Notes: a model not told the origin generated them from the sequence alone. A DNA stretch of 64,000 nucleotides from an uncultured Rhodospirillaceae bacterium (GCA_937887565.1 CALABS010000043.1:62001-126000), one strand, 5' to 3'; positions 9,111-17,815 are shown, counted from the first letter of the stretch. Numbers and translations: made by a program.

Positions 9111-9779
9111 ATGACGGAACCGTCGCGCCTGGTGCCGCGCCTGCTGTCGCCGCCGGAGCTGGACGGCCCCATCCTGGTGGTCGCCCCCCATTGCGACGAC
9201 GAGACCCTGGGCTGCGGCGGCGTTCTCATCGGAACGCGGGGGCACTGCCGCCGCCACGTCGTCTTCCTGACCGAGCCCGACCCCGGCCGGCGCCGGGAGT
9301 GGGAGGCGGCGGAGCGGATCGTCGCGCCGGACGCGGTCGGCTGGTGCGGCCTGCCCGACCGGCAGGCGGACCCGCCGGACATCGATCGGGGGGTCGCCCT
9401 GGTCGCCGATATCCTCGGGCGGGAGCGCCCGCGCACCGTGTTCGTTCCCAACCGTTCGGATCCCCATCCCCTCCACAAGGCGGCCCATGGCCTGTTGGCG
9501 GCGGCGGCGGCGCGGTCGGCCTGGGCGGGGAAAGTGCTCGAATGCGACGGGCTCGTCGCCCTGGAAACCCCCAATCTGTGGGTCCGCATCGACGCTCATG
9601 CGGCGGCCAAGGAGGCGGCCCTGCGCTGCTACGAGACTCAGGAACGCCGGCTTCGGCTGGCGGAGGTGGCGGCGGCCGTCAACAGCTATCGGGCGTTGAC
9701 TTTTCCGCGGGGGCTGCCGGTTCGCGTCGAGGCCTTTCGGGCGACGCCCGCCGGCGTCGCCGGAGGGTGGGGCGCGTGA
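9111..9779 (+). CDS. PIG-L/LmbE-like N-deacetylase
   Basis: A 222-residue member of the PIG-L/LmbE family of zinc-dependent deacetylases acting on N-acetylglucosaminyl substrates (for example MshB, or antibiotic pathway deacetylases). The zinc/catalytic motif is APHCDDETLGCGG at residues 25-37 (family consensus PHPDDE, here PHCDDE), and a second metal motif reads DPHPLHKAAH. No signal peptide is visible. The gene lies 12 bp after the aminotransferase and its stop overlaps the next GTG start, so it is within the operon. Together with the GT2 enzyme it suggests an N-acetyl amino sugar that is attached and then deacetylated, which is inference. Confidence 0.85.
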   Translation: MTEPSRLVPRLLSPPELDGPILVVAPHCDDETLGCGGVLIGTRGHCRRHVVFLTEPDPGRRREWEAAERIVAPDAVGWCGLPDRQADPPDIDRGVALVADILGRERPRTVFVPNRSDPHPLHKAAHGLLAAAAARSAWAGKVLECDGLVALETPNLWVRIDAHAAAKEAALRCYETQERRLRLAEVAAAVNSYRALTFPRGLPVRVEAFRATPAGVAGGWGA

Positions 9780-11221
9780 CCGCGTTCCCATCCCTGCTGG
9801 TGTTCGGGTTGGACGGTCTGTCGCCGGACGTCCTCCGGGCGTTGAGCGGTGCCGGACACCTGCCCCATCTGGCCGAATTCGCCCGCGCCGCCACCCTCGA
9901 CGCGGTCACGCGCTGCACGTGGCCACCGCACACGGCGTCCGGATGGACGACCCTGTTCAGCGGCCGCCTGCCGGGCGAGCACGGGCACTACCAGTTCTGG
10001 TCCTGTGATCCCGCCGAGTCGGCTCTTCGCCCGCTTGCCCGCCACGAGGCGGGGGTGGAGTTCGTCTGGGACCGGCTGAACCGCGACGGCAGGACGGTGG
10101 GGCTGGTCAACGTGCCCATGACCCATCCCCCCCAGGGGCTCGACGGCTACGAGTTCACCTGGCCGCTGACCACCACCTTGCGCTATTCCCACCCGCCCGG
10201 CCTTCTGGGCGAGATCGTCGAGGCCGGCGGCCTGGCGCTGCCGGACATCGCCTGCATGTATCGGGGAGACCGCTCGTACTGGCGCCAGGCGGTGACGACC
10301 ATCCGGCGGCGGACGCGGGGCATCCTGCACCTGATGGACGTCCGCCCGGTGGATGCGCTGTTCGTCGTCTATCCCGAGGTCGACCGCATTTGCCACCACT
10401 ATTGGCCGTCGTTCGACCATGCCCATCCCGAGCACGAGGCGGTGCCGGAGACCGAGGCGGCCGCGCTTCCCGCCGTGGCGCGGGCCCTGGACGACGCCTT
10501 CGCGGCCATCCTGGCCAAGGCCGGTCCCGCCGCCGCCGTCCTGGTGGCGTCGGACCACGGTTTCGGGCCGGCGACGCGGGCGCTGCGGGTCGAGCGGGTG
10601 CTTGCCGACCATGGTCTGCTGACCTTCGACGCCTCGGGAGATGCCGACCGGACGCTGTCGCGGGCCTGGCTGGCGGCTCCGGGCAGCTATGCCCTCAACC
10701 TGGACGCCGCTGTCGGCGGTCGGGTGCGCGACCTGATGCTGGGTCTGCGGGGGCCGGATGGTGGCCCGGTCTTCCAGGCGGCGGTCGATGCCGACCGCGC
10801 CTATGGCGGCCCGGCCCGGCATACGGCGCCAGACCTGCTGTTGGTGCCGTCCGACCCTGGGCTGGTGGTCCTGCCGGGGGACGGGCCGCCATGGGACCAG
10901 CCCGGAGTCAACGGCACTCACCGCATGGAAGGGGTGGCCATGGCGCGGATTCCCGGTGCGCCCCGATGCGACGCGAACCGGGTGCCGTTGGAGGCGGTCA
11001 TGGATTTCGTGCTCGGGGGGGGACGGGGAGATTTCGGCTCGCCGCTGGCAGCCCTGCGGGAGCGGGGCATCCCCGATGTCGCCTGGTCCGGCCGGGGCGA
11101 GCGGATCGACCTGCGGCCGCGCCCCGGCGCCGTGGCGGAGCCCGATGCGGCCGACGAACCGGGGGCGATCGAGAGTGAAGCCAGCGCGGCCGAACGGTTG
11201 CGCCTGATGGGGTATCTGTAG
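9776..11221 (+). CDS. AlkP-superfamily phosphohydrolase/phosphodiesterase
   Basis: A 481-residue protein of the AlkP superfamily (nucleotide pyrophosphatase / phosphohydrolase-phosphomutase branch). All expected metal and catalytic sites appear: GLDGL with Asp13, the nucleophile loop PPHTASGWTTLFSG, DRICHHYW, SDHGFG near residue 260 and GTHRMEGV. It lacks a signal peptide. The GTG start at 9776 overlaps the deacetylase stop (GTGA), and GGAGGGTGGGG immediately upstream is the ribosome site; the frame extends further upstream but only through other genes. It is an intact paralogue of the degenerate protein at 1591-2967. It probably cleaves a phosphoester or phosphodiester in the pathway. Confidence 0.85.
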   Translation: MTAFPSLLVFGLDGLSPDVLRALSGAGHLPHLAEFARAATLDAVTRCTWPPHTASGWTTLFSGRLPGEHGHYQFWSCDPAESALRPLARHEAGVEFVWDRLNRDGRTVGLVNVPMTHPPQGLDGYEFTWPLTTTLRYSHPPGLLGEIVEAGGLALPDIACMYRGDRSYWRQAVTTIRRRTRGILHLMDVRPVDALFVVYPEVDRICHHYWPSFDHAHPEHEAVPETEAAALPAVARALDDAFAAILAKAGPAAAVLVASDHGFGPATRALRVERVLADHGLLTFDASGDADRTLSRAWLAAPGSYALNLDAAVGGRVRDLMLGLRGPDGGPVFQAAVDADRAYGGPARHTAPDLLLVPSDPGLVVLPGDGPPWDQPGVNGTHRMEGVAMARIPGAPRCDANRVPLEAVMDFVLGGGRGDFGSPLAALRERGIPDVAWSGRGERIDLRPRPGAVAEPDAADEPGAIESEASAAERLRLMGYL

Positions 11222-11222
11222 G

Positions 11223-11939
11223 ATGGAAGAAGGGCGCTGGGCCCTGGTCACCGGGGCGAGCAGGGGCATCGGACGGGCCATCGCCCTGAAGTTGGCCGCC
11301 GACGGTCACGACATCTGGCTGAACTACCTGTCCAACCAAGACGCCGCCGAGGGGGTGGCCGCCGCCGTCCACGCCCTTGGCCGCACTTGCCGGCTGGCGC
11401 GGTTCGACGTGTCGGATCCGGGCGCCGTCGCCGCCGGGCTGGCCGAGGTGACCCGACACCGGCGGCTGTCCGTCCTGGTTCACAACGCCGGCATCGTCCG
11501 TCTGGGGGCCGCTTTCCGCCAGCCGGCGGCGGAGGTGGACCGGGTTCTCGCCACCAACCTGGCCAGCTTCTTTCATCTTGTCCGGGGAACGGTGCCGGCG
11601 ATGGCACGCGGAGGCGGGGGCTCGGTGGTGGTGGTGTCGTCGATCGCCGCCCATCTCGGCCTAAGCGGGCAGGCGGTCTATTCCGCCAGCAAGGCGGGCC
11701 TGGCGGCGGCGGTGCGGGCGCTTGCCCACGAATGGGGGCGGCTCGGGATTCGGGTCAACTCTGTGTCGCCGGGGGTGATCGCCAGCGGCGGCCGCGACGG
11801 AATTCCCGACGGTGTCGCACCGCCCCTCGGGCGGGCCGGGACACCCGACGAAGTCGCCGCCGTGGTGGCGTTCCTGTGCTCGGACGGGGCGTCATACGTC
11901 CACGGTGCCGACATTCCCGTCACCGGCGGACTGCCGTGA
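11223..11939 (+). CDS. SDR-family 3-oxoacyl-ACP reductase-like (FabG-like)
   Basis: A 238-residue classical short-chain dehydrogenase/reductase, the usual length. It has the NADP(H)-binding TGASRGIG at residues 10-17, LVHNAGI, the catalytic Ser in VVSSIAAHLG near 140, and YSASK near 153-157. The overall pattern fits the FabG branch that reduces beta-ketoacyl-ACP, consistent with the ketosynthase and ACP encoded opposite. It starts 1 bp after the AlkP gene. Its last 48 bp overlap the 3' end of the convergent ketosynthase gene. Substrate is inferred from context; sugar or steroid reductases share these motifs. Confidence 0.85.
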   Translation: MEEGRWALVTGASRGIGRAIALKLAADGHDIWLNYLSNQDAAEGVAAAVHALGRTCRLARFDVSDPGAVAAGLAEVTRHRRLSVLVHNAGIVRLGAAFRQPAAEVDRVLATNLASFFHLVRGTVPAMARGGGGSVVVVSSIAAHLGLSGQAVYSASKAGLAAAVRALAHEWGRLGIRVNSVSPGVIASGGRDGIPDGVAPPLGRAGTPDEVAAVVAFLCSDGASYVHGADIPVTGGLP

Positions 11940-13910
11940 CGGCCGCAGCCCGAGCTCGACCGCTGCCGCTCCGCCCATCCCGATCCTGATGGTGGAGGAT
12001 TGGCCTCGCTCCAGCCGGGCTACCGCCTCGAAAAGCGGCGTCGCGGCGAAGAAGGGGGGCGGTTGGCCGGGGGAGGAACGGAAATCCGCCGTGACCAACT
12101 CGGCCAATGCGGGGGCGTTCCGGGAGATGGCGTCGCCGCGACGCTCCAGGACCAGCGCCACCGCCCCCTCTCCTTCGGCGCGCAAGGCGGCCCGGCACTC
12201 GGGGAGGCCGGCCAGCGCGGTCTCCAGCACGTCGTCCCAGGCGTCGTAGACCACCGCCACCGCCTTGTCGGCGCGGCCGGTGCGCAGCAGATCGACCGCC
12301 ACCAGGACGGCCAGCGCCCCGGCCGAGGCAGCCCCGGTCAGGGTGATGGTGGCGCCAGTGAAATCGTGGTGACGGCAGATCAAGGTCGCCCCCAGATGCA
12401 TGCCGTGGTCGAGCGCGTCGCTGGGCAGCAGCCCGTCGGGATTGGTGGCGAGCCTTGAGGCGATGGCCTCGACCGCCTGGGGCGATCCGCCCAAGGTCGT
12501 CCCCGCCACCACCGCCACTCGGTCTCCGGCGATGGCAGCCGTTCCCGCCAGTGCCCGCGCAGCCGCCACCGCCGCAAGCTGAGCCGCGCGGCCGCAATAG
12601 TGGTATTTGCGGTCGGGCGGGTAATGGTCGCGGATGTCGAAGGCGCACCGCACCTCTCCCGGCGCCGGAACCAGCCGTGCCGCCCCGGTCACGACGACCG
12701 GTCCCCGATTCGCGGCGCCGGCGGGCGTCGGACGCGCGCTGGTGGCCGCCCGCACCAGCACGCTGGTGTTGGCGCCGCCGCCACCGCAGGCGTTGGACAG
12801 CGCGGCGTCGAAACGAAGCTCGCGGGTGGCGGCCGATTCGACCGCGCAACGCAGGGCGGGATCCGGGGTGACCAAGCCGATATTGCCGTGGACGAAGCCG
12901 TGCTTCATCTGCAACACCGTGGCGATGACCTCGGCGATGGCCGAGGCGCCCGCCAGATGGGTGGTGATGGACTTGGTGGAATTGACGGCGGGATGCGAGG
13001 GGGCGGGAAACAGGTCGGCGACCGCGATGGTCTCGATGAGGTCGATTCCCTTGGTTCCCGGCGCATGGGCGCTCACATAGCCGATGTCGCGGGGCTCCGC
13101 GGCGCCGTCCCGCAGGGCCTCGGCCATGGCGCGCCGCAGGCCGGAGCCGTCGGCATTCAGGGTGATGGCGCCGGCCCCCGCGTCGCAGACACAGCCGAAT
13201 CCGTCCAGCCACGCGACCGGCGCCGCACCGTCGAGACGGTTGTCAGCGCACAGCACCAGCGCGGCGGCGCCGTCGCCGAGGACGCTGCCGTCGCGGTCTA
13301 GATCGAACGGGCGCAGGGCGCGGCCGATGAACCCCGACCGTTCGGCCGCCCAGATCGTGGTGAGTTTGGCGATGTCGAGGCCCACTACCAGGGCCTGGCC
13401 GCAACGGCCCAGGCGAATCCAGTCGAGCGCGAGGCCGAGCGCGATGTTGCCGGATGCGCAGGCATTGGTCGCCACTGCGCGCGGTCCCTCCAGGCCCAAC
13501 ACCGCCGCCAGGTGATCGGCGACCGCGCCATTGGGAAAGCGGCGCAGCGCCGCGGCCAGGCCGGGGACGTCCCGGCCGGCGACAATGTCGGGGTAATGCG
13601 TCTCGGACTCCTCGCTGAAGCCGGCGATGGTGCCCACCAGGAGCGCGGCGCCGGGGCCAAGCCCGCCAGAGGTGTCGGCCGCCTCCCGCGCCGCCGCTTC
13701 GGCCATCCGCATAGCCTTGCCGGGACTGTCGAAACCGTCGGCCAGGACCCGCCCCACCAGGGCCTTGCCGCGCGGGACCGGCACCCCCGCCAGGGTGGAG
13801 AGCGTCCGCCGGCTGTTCCGCAAGGCCTCGGCGAAGGCCTCGACGCCGACGGCGGCGGGAGTGATCACGCCCATGCCGGTGATCGCCACGCGCGGAAGCG
13901 GCCAGCCCAT
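11892..13910 (-). CDS. Beta-ketoacyl synthase fused to a Cys-less second KS half
   Basis: A 672-residue protein with two thiolase-fold units. Residues 1-390 are a complete ketosynthase that would condense acyl and malonyl units on ACP: nucleophile Cys151 in TNACASG, His282 in AHAPGTKGID (normally AHGTGT), Lys313 and His318 in NSTKSITTHLAG. Residues about 404-600 repeat only the N-terminal KS half; aligning TNACASG with TGAASAG puts Ala528 at the nucleophile position. The C-terminal half with the two His residues is missing from this unit. The arrangement recalls a ketosynthase/chain-length-factor pair fused in one chain. It is the last gene of the minus operon and overlaps the SDR gene tail by 48 bp. 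Confidence 0.82.
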   Translation of the reverse strand: MGWPLPRVAITGMGVITPAAVGVEAFAEALRNSRRTLSTLAGVPVPRGKALVGRVLADGFDSPGKAMRMAEAAAREAADTSGGLGPGAALLVGTIAGFSEESETHYPDIVAGRDVPGLAAALRRFPNGAVADHLAAVLGLEGPRAVATNACASGNIALGLALDWIRLGRCGQALVVGLDIAKLTTIWAAERSGFIGRALRPFDLDRDGSVLGDGAAALVLCADNRLDGAAPVAWLDGFGCVCDAGAGAITLNADGSGLRRAMAEALRDGAAEPRDIGYVSAHAPGTKGIDLIETIAVADLFPAPSHPAVNSTKSITTHLAGASAIAEVIATVLQMKHGFVHGNIGLVTPDPALRCAVESAATRELRFDAALSNACGGGGANTSVLVRAATSARPTPAGAANRGPVVVTGAARLVPAPGEVRCAFDIRDHYPPDRKYHYCGRAAQLAAVAAARALAGTAAIAGDRVAVVAGTTLGGSPQAVEAIASRLATNPDGLLPSDALDHGMHLGATLICRHHDFTGATITLTGAASAGALAVLVAVDLLRTGRADKAVAVVYDAWDDVLETALAGLPECRAALRAEGEGAVALVLERRGDAISRNAPALAELVTADFRSSPGQPPPFFAATPLFEAVARLERGQSSTIRIGMGGAAAVELGLRPSRQSAGDGNVGTVDV

Positions 13911-13913
13911 CGG

Positions 13914-14621
13914 CTATTCCGGCCGCGTCGCCACGACCACCCGGTGCAGCAGGGCGGGCGGGTCCATGACAAGGACGCGCGGCGTCGCGAAGCCGGCGGC
14001 CGTCAAGGCATCTGTCCAGAAATCGACCGGCACGGGAAGTTCGCCGTCGGCGCGCAGGAACCTGGGCATCAGCTCGACCTGGAGCAGCATGCGCGCGATG
14101 CCGGCGGTGCGCAGGTAATGGCGGGCCTTGGCCGCGAGCAGGTCGAACATCTCCGCCACCCAGTCCGGGTCGCCGGGCGTGCCGATACGGTGGCAGAACT
14201 GGTCGCCCAGCACCGCCACCCCGCCCGGGCGCAGCACGCGGAACAGCTCGTGCGCGCAGATCTTCTTCTCGGGATGAGTCAGGTGGTGGAGGGCGAAGTT
14301 GGAGACCACGGCGTCCGCCCATCCGTCGGGCAGGGGGATGGCGTGGGCCGATGCCTGGATGAAGCGGGTCCTTTCGTCGCCCGCGAAGGCCCCGCGGCTT
14401 TCCGCCAGCATCCGCGCCGACGGGTCCAGGCCGACAAGCTCGGCCTCGGGGTGGTCGCTTCGCAGCAGCCGCAGCAGGGCGCCGGTTCCGGTGCCGAGGT
14501 CGAGGATGCGACGGCTTCCGGCCGGGACCTGCCCGACGACGGCGGCCCGCAGGGCGGCCATGGCCGGATCCGGCGTCATGACTGCGTCGTAGCCATCGGC
14601 CCGCTGGTCCCAATGGGTCAT
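13914..14621 (-). CDS. Class I SAM-dependent methyltransferase
   Basis: A 235-residue methyltransferase. The SAM-binding motif I is ILDLGTGTGALLRLL near residues 39-53, followed by the acidic ribose-binding position in LVGLDPSARML, VVSNFALHHL (motif II region) and LRPGGVAVLGD (motif III). It resembles the UbiE/Methyltransf_11 type, acting on small molecules. Its start ATG overlaps the ACP stop (ATGA), so it is co-translated with the carrier protein; the ketosynthase gene follows after 3 bp. It probably methylates C, O or N of the pathway intermediate. Confidence 0.85.
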   Translation of the reverse strand: MTHWDQRADGYDAVMTPDPAMAALRAAVVGQVPAGSRRILDLGTGTGALLRLLRSDHPEAELVGLDPSARMLAESRGAFAGDERTRFIQASAHAIPLPDGWADAVVSNFALHHLTHPEKKICAHELFRVLRPGGVAVLGDQFCHRIGTPGDPDWVAEMFDLLAAKARHYLRTAGIARMLLQVELMPRFLRADGELPVPVDFWTDALTAAGFATPRVLVMDPPALLHRVVVATRPE

Positions 14622-14890
14622 GGGGTCGCGTCCGCTCCGACGGGGGCCCGCTTGCGGATGTTCTCGATCAGGACGTCGAGCGAATCGATCAGCCTGACGT
14701 CCAAGTCGGCGTCGTCGAATTCGATGCCGAACTCTTGCTCGACCAGGATGAGGACTTCGAGCGAGCTGATGGAATCGATATGGAGGAATGAAACCAGGGA
14801 CGTGTCGGGGAGGTCGTCGGGTGTGGCATCAGTTCTCAACGCCTTGACATACAGCCGTTTCAGAACACTCCTCATCTCCTGATCAGTCAC
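14618..14890 (-). CDS. Acyl carrier protein
   Basis: A 90-residue acidic acyl carrier protein. The 4'-phosphopantetheine attachment site is Ser40 in LHIDSISSLE, followed by the typical helix VLILVEQEFGIEFDD. GTG 14890 is chosen because GGAGG sits 6 bases upstream; a longer reading from an ATG at 14929 would run through this ribosome site and well into the ligase gene. It overlaps the ligase stop by 8 bp and the methyltransferase start by 4 bp. It should carry the acyl chain loaded by the adjacent ligase and extended by the ketosynthase. No phosphopantetheinyl transferase is encoded in the window. Confidence 0.88.
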   Translation of the reverse strand: MTDQEMRSVLKRLYVKALRTDATPDDLPDTSLVSFLHIDSISSLEVLILVEQEFGIEFDDADLDVRLIDSLDVLIENIRKRAPVGADATP

Positions 14891-17009
14891 CACAGACCTC
14901 CACCAAGGCGAGTGAAAAGAGAGCGTCAAGTTTCTCCAAGGTAGCCACGAACCGAAAGTGCCGCAACCCCAAACCTCGGAGGGCGCGGTCGACTTGGTCC
15001 TCGCAGGACAGGCCCATGGCCCACCACTCCACCCTTAGTGCGGCCATGACCGTCGGGTCCATCCAGGGCGCGGCGAAGACGTCGCAGACGGCGACGATGG
15101 TTCCGGGGCCGGCCAGTCGCGTCACCGCCCCGGCCTCGCGGGAACCGGGCGGCAGACGCCGGATGGCGTTGTGGAGGACCACCAGATCGGCTCGGGCCGG
15201 CAGGGCCGGAACGCCTCCGCGGAGATCCCAGGCGGTCGCGCGCAGCATGGGCCACACGCGGTCCACGACCGAGCAGACGGCGCCGGCGGGAAATCCGACC
15301 TCGACCATCACCTCCGGCGGCGGGAGGAGACGCGCCAGGCGACGGGCGGCGAGAAGGGCGGGCGCCCGCATCCGGTGGGCATAGGAGTCCATCACCTCCG
15401 GTGGCGGCGTCGCCGGCGGGGGGCCGCCCTCGAGGTGGGCCTTGATCGCGGCCTCTCCCAGCACGCGCTCGGCCAGCCACGCCTCGTAGGGGGCCGCGTC
15501 CGTGGCCGCGAAGGGGTCGGGAACCGGCGGAACGGTCGGTGTCGCCACCGCCAGGCGGGCCAGCAGGTCGCGGCCGAGGGCGGCGTCGGGGGATGTCGCG
15601 GGTCCGACGCGCGCCGACGGCAGCGCCCGGCGCGCCAGGCCAACCCGTCCGGGCAGGCCGCCGGGGGCGCGCAGGCACGCGCGGTCGATCTTGCCGCCCG
15701 GCCCTCGGGGAAGGGCGGGGTGGAAGACGAAGCGGCCGGGGAGCAGGTGATGCGGAAGCCGGTCGGCCAGGAACACGTGCAGGTCCTGGCCGGTGGGGGA
15801 ACGGCCTGGGGCCGTCGCCACATGGGCCTCGACCGCCTCGTCTCCGTCGCGGTCGGGAACGCCGACCACGGCGCATTCGGCGATGTCGGGGTGGCGCGCC
15901 AGGGCCAGTTCGACGGTGGCGGGGTCGATGGCGACGCCGCCCCGGCGGATGGCGGAACCGCGCCGGCCGGTCACCCTCAGCCAGCCATCCTTGGCGAGGC
16001 AGAAGTCTCCCATGTCGAACCAGCCGTCGGGAGCCAGGCAGTCGCGGTCCAGGCCGTGCGCGATGAGGTACCCGGCGAAGGGCGTGGCGGTGCGGATGCG
16101 GAGCGTGGCGCCGCCGTCGTCCCCCTTGAGGCTGATCTCGACACGGGGGAAGGGCCGCCCCGTGGCTCCGGCCGGCGTCTCTTCGCCCAGGCTTCCCAGC
16201 ACCGCCCCGGTCTCGGTGCTGCCGTAGTTGCGGCAGGCGCGGCGGCCGAAATGGCGCATCAGGCGGGCGTCCAGGTCCGCATCGACCGGGCCGGCGCCGA
16301 CCACGATCCGTCCCTTTCCCAGGCAGCGGGTCTTCATGGCTTCGGCGGCCAAACACACCAGCCGCGCCGAGGCGGGAACCAGCGCGGTGAGGACGGCGTC
16401 GTCGTCGGCCAGGGACCGCGCGACCTGGCGGGGCGAGAAGGCCGGCCACAACCGCAGCCGTGCTCCATGGGCCATCAGGCCGAGGGCTAGGCCCAGCGTG
16501 AAGGCGTGGGCCATCGGCATGGGGGCGGCGACCAACCCGCCGTGGGGGAAGTTGAGGAAGCGCCGATAGCGTTCGCCTTCCTCGACGACGCTGTCGTCGG
16601 GGCGGACCGCCCAGCGCGGCACTCCGGTCGAGCCGGAGGTCAACAGCAGGAACCCGCATTCGCCGACCTCGGGAGGACGCGACGCGCCGGCCAGGACGGC
16701 GTCGCCGTGGTCGAGGCGGCCGGCGCCCGTCAGGAGGCCCAGGCGGCCGAGGGCCGGCGCATGGCTGTCGGCGATGGCGCAGTCGCGGCCGAGCAGGCGC
16801 GCGGCGAGGCAGGCGACCAGGAGCTCGTCGTTACGGTCGCCGCAGACTACCACCACATTTCCCGCCAGATCGGCGTCGATCCGCTCGGCGAGGCGGGCGA
16901 TCGCCATCGCCAGATCGGCCGGGCGAAGGCGCTTGCCGTTCACCTCGACCATGGCCGTGTCGGGATCGCGGCCGTCCATGATGCGGTCGAGCAATCTCGC
17001 GCCCGTCAT
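14883..17009 (-). CDS. Acyl/aryl-AMP ligase fused to a degenerate O-methyltransferase-like domain
   Basis: A 708-residue two-domain protein. Residues 1 to about 445 are an ANL-family adenylating enzyme: A3 motif LLTSGSTGVPRW (121-132, Lys replaced by Arg), A5 NYGSTETG, A7 GWFDMGD, A8 VTGRRGSAIRRGG and A10 GPGGKIDR with the catalytic Lys near 440. It should activate a carboxylic acid and probably load the neighbouring ACP. The remaining ~260 residues follow the layout of dimeric O-methyltransferases (YAHRMRAP, DLRGGVPALPARADLVVLHN, LAGPGTIVAVCDVF), but the glycine-rich SAM loop is altered (VEVGFPAGAVC), so this domain may be non-catalytic. Start ATG 17009 overlaps the GT2 stop. Confidence 0.82.
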   Translation of the reverse strand: MTGARLLDRIMDGRDPDTAMVEVNGKRLRPADLAMAIARLAERIDADLAGNVVVVCGDRNDELLVACLAARLLGRDCAIADSHAPALGRLGLLTGAGRLDHGDAVLAGASRPPEVGECGFLLLTSGSTGVPRWAVRPDDSVVEEGERYRRFLNFPHGGLVAAPMPMAHAFTLGLALGLMAHGARLRLWPAFSPRQVARSLADDDAVLTALVPASARLVCLAAEAMKTRCLGKGRIVVGAGPVDADLDARLMRHFGRRACRNYGSTETGAVLGSLGEETPAGATGRPFPRVEISLKGDDGGATLRIRTATPFAGYLIAHGLDRDCLAPDGWFDMGDFCLAKDGWLRVTGRRGSAIRRGGVAIDPATVELALARHPDIAECAVVGVPDRDGDEAVEAHVATAPGRSPTGQDLHVFLADRLPHHLLPGRFVFHPALPRGPGGKIDRACLRAPGGLPGRVGLARRALPSARVGPATSPDAALGRDLLARLAVATPTVPPVPDPFAATDAAPYEAWLAERVLGEAAIKAHLEGGPPPATPPPEVMDSYAHRMRAPALLAARRLARLLPPPEVMVEVGFPAGAVCSVVDRVWPMLRATAWDLRGGVPALPARADLVVLHNAIRRLPPGSREAGAVTRLAGPGTIVAVCDVFAAPWMDPTVMAALRVEWWAMGLSCEDQVDRALRGLGLRHFRFVATLEKLDALFSLALVEVCGD

Positions 17010-17815
17010 GCCGCTGCACCCGCGGCGTCGAAAAACCGGCGCGCGCGCTCCTCCAGGTCGCGACCGTGCAGGCGGCCGAACAGGGCCAGGTTTTCGTCCT
17101 GGCCGTCGGGACGGTCGGCGGTGGGGTGGTCGAGATGGATGGCGGGCGGATCGGACGGCCGGTCGATCCAGGCCCCGGCCCGTTCCGCGCGCAGGCCGAA
17201 TTCCAGGTCCTCCATCCCCCACCGTCGTCCGAAGGTTGGGTCGAAGCCGTCCAACCGGTCGAACAGGGCGCGCGACACCGACAGGCAGCCGCCCGTGCAG
17301 CCCAGCCAGCGGTCGCTTCCGGGTGCTTCGAGCGATCGCCGGAGGTGGGCCTCGAAGGCGGAGGCGCGGCCATGCGGGGCCAGTTCGCGGTAGGTGAAAG
17401 TGCCCAGGGCGGCGATCCGTGCCGACAGGGCGGGTCCCAAGCGGTCGGAAGGGGCCAGCGGGTCCTCGACCATCCGGATCCAGGGGAGGCCGAGGATGCC
17501 GTGGCTGACCACGGTTCGCTCGGGGGCTTGAAGGTGATGGCCGAGCACCGCCCGGTCGAGGACGATGTCGTCGTCAAGGAACAGCAGCCGTGTCCCCTGG
17601 GTGGCGCGCGCGCCGACATTGCGGGCGGTGGCGCGGCCGGCGTGTCCGGGCATGTGGATCGCCCGGGCGCCGGCCGGCACCTCGACCGTGCAGCCATCGG
17701 CGACCACCACCACCTCCGTTTCGGCGCCGGCCGTCGCCCGGGACAGCGCCGCGAGGGTAATGCGCAGCCGGGCCGGCTTGTTCCGCGTCGGGATGACGAT
17801 GGACAGGTCAGGCAC
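17006..17815 (-). CDS. Family 2 glycosyltransferase
   Basis: A 269-residue GT-A fold glycosyltransferase. Seen: the N-terminal LSIVIPTRNK, GRATARNVGA, the metal/nucleotide motif FLDDDIVLD, and the acceptor-side WGMEDLEFGLR (ED motif) after an LGCTGGCLSVSR segment. There are no membrane segments, so it is a cytoplasmic or peripheral enzyme using a nucleotide-sugar donor. GTG 17815 is preferred since GAGGAG lies 6 bases upstream; a TTG at 17839 would place that site inside the gene. It overlaps the radical SAM gene by 8 bp and the ligase start by 4 bp. Donor and acceptor are unknown. Confidence 0.87.
   Translation of the reverse strand: MPDLSIVIPTRNKPARLRITLAALSRATAGAETEVVVVADGCTVEVPAGARAIHMPGHAGRATARNVGARATQGTRLLFLDDDIVLDRAVLGHHLQAPERTVVSHGILGLPWIRMVEDPLAPSDRLGPALSARIAALGTFTYRELAPHGRASAFEAHLRRSLEAPGSDRWLGCTGGCLSVSRALFDRLDGFDPTFGRRWGMEDLEFGLRAERAGAWIDRPSDPPAIHLDHPTADRPDGQDENLALFGRLHGRDLEERARRFFDAAGAAA

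Noticed and set aside
14891..14929. Longer ACP reading from ATG 14929
   Set aside because: The extension is read through the end of the ligase gene and through the GGAGG ribosome site that serves GTG 14890; it adds nothing ACP-like.
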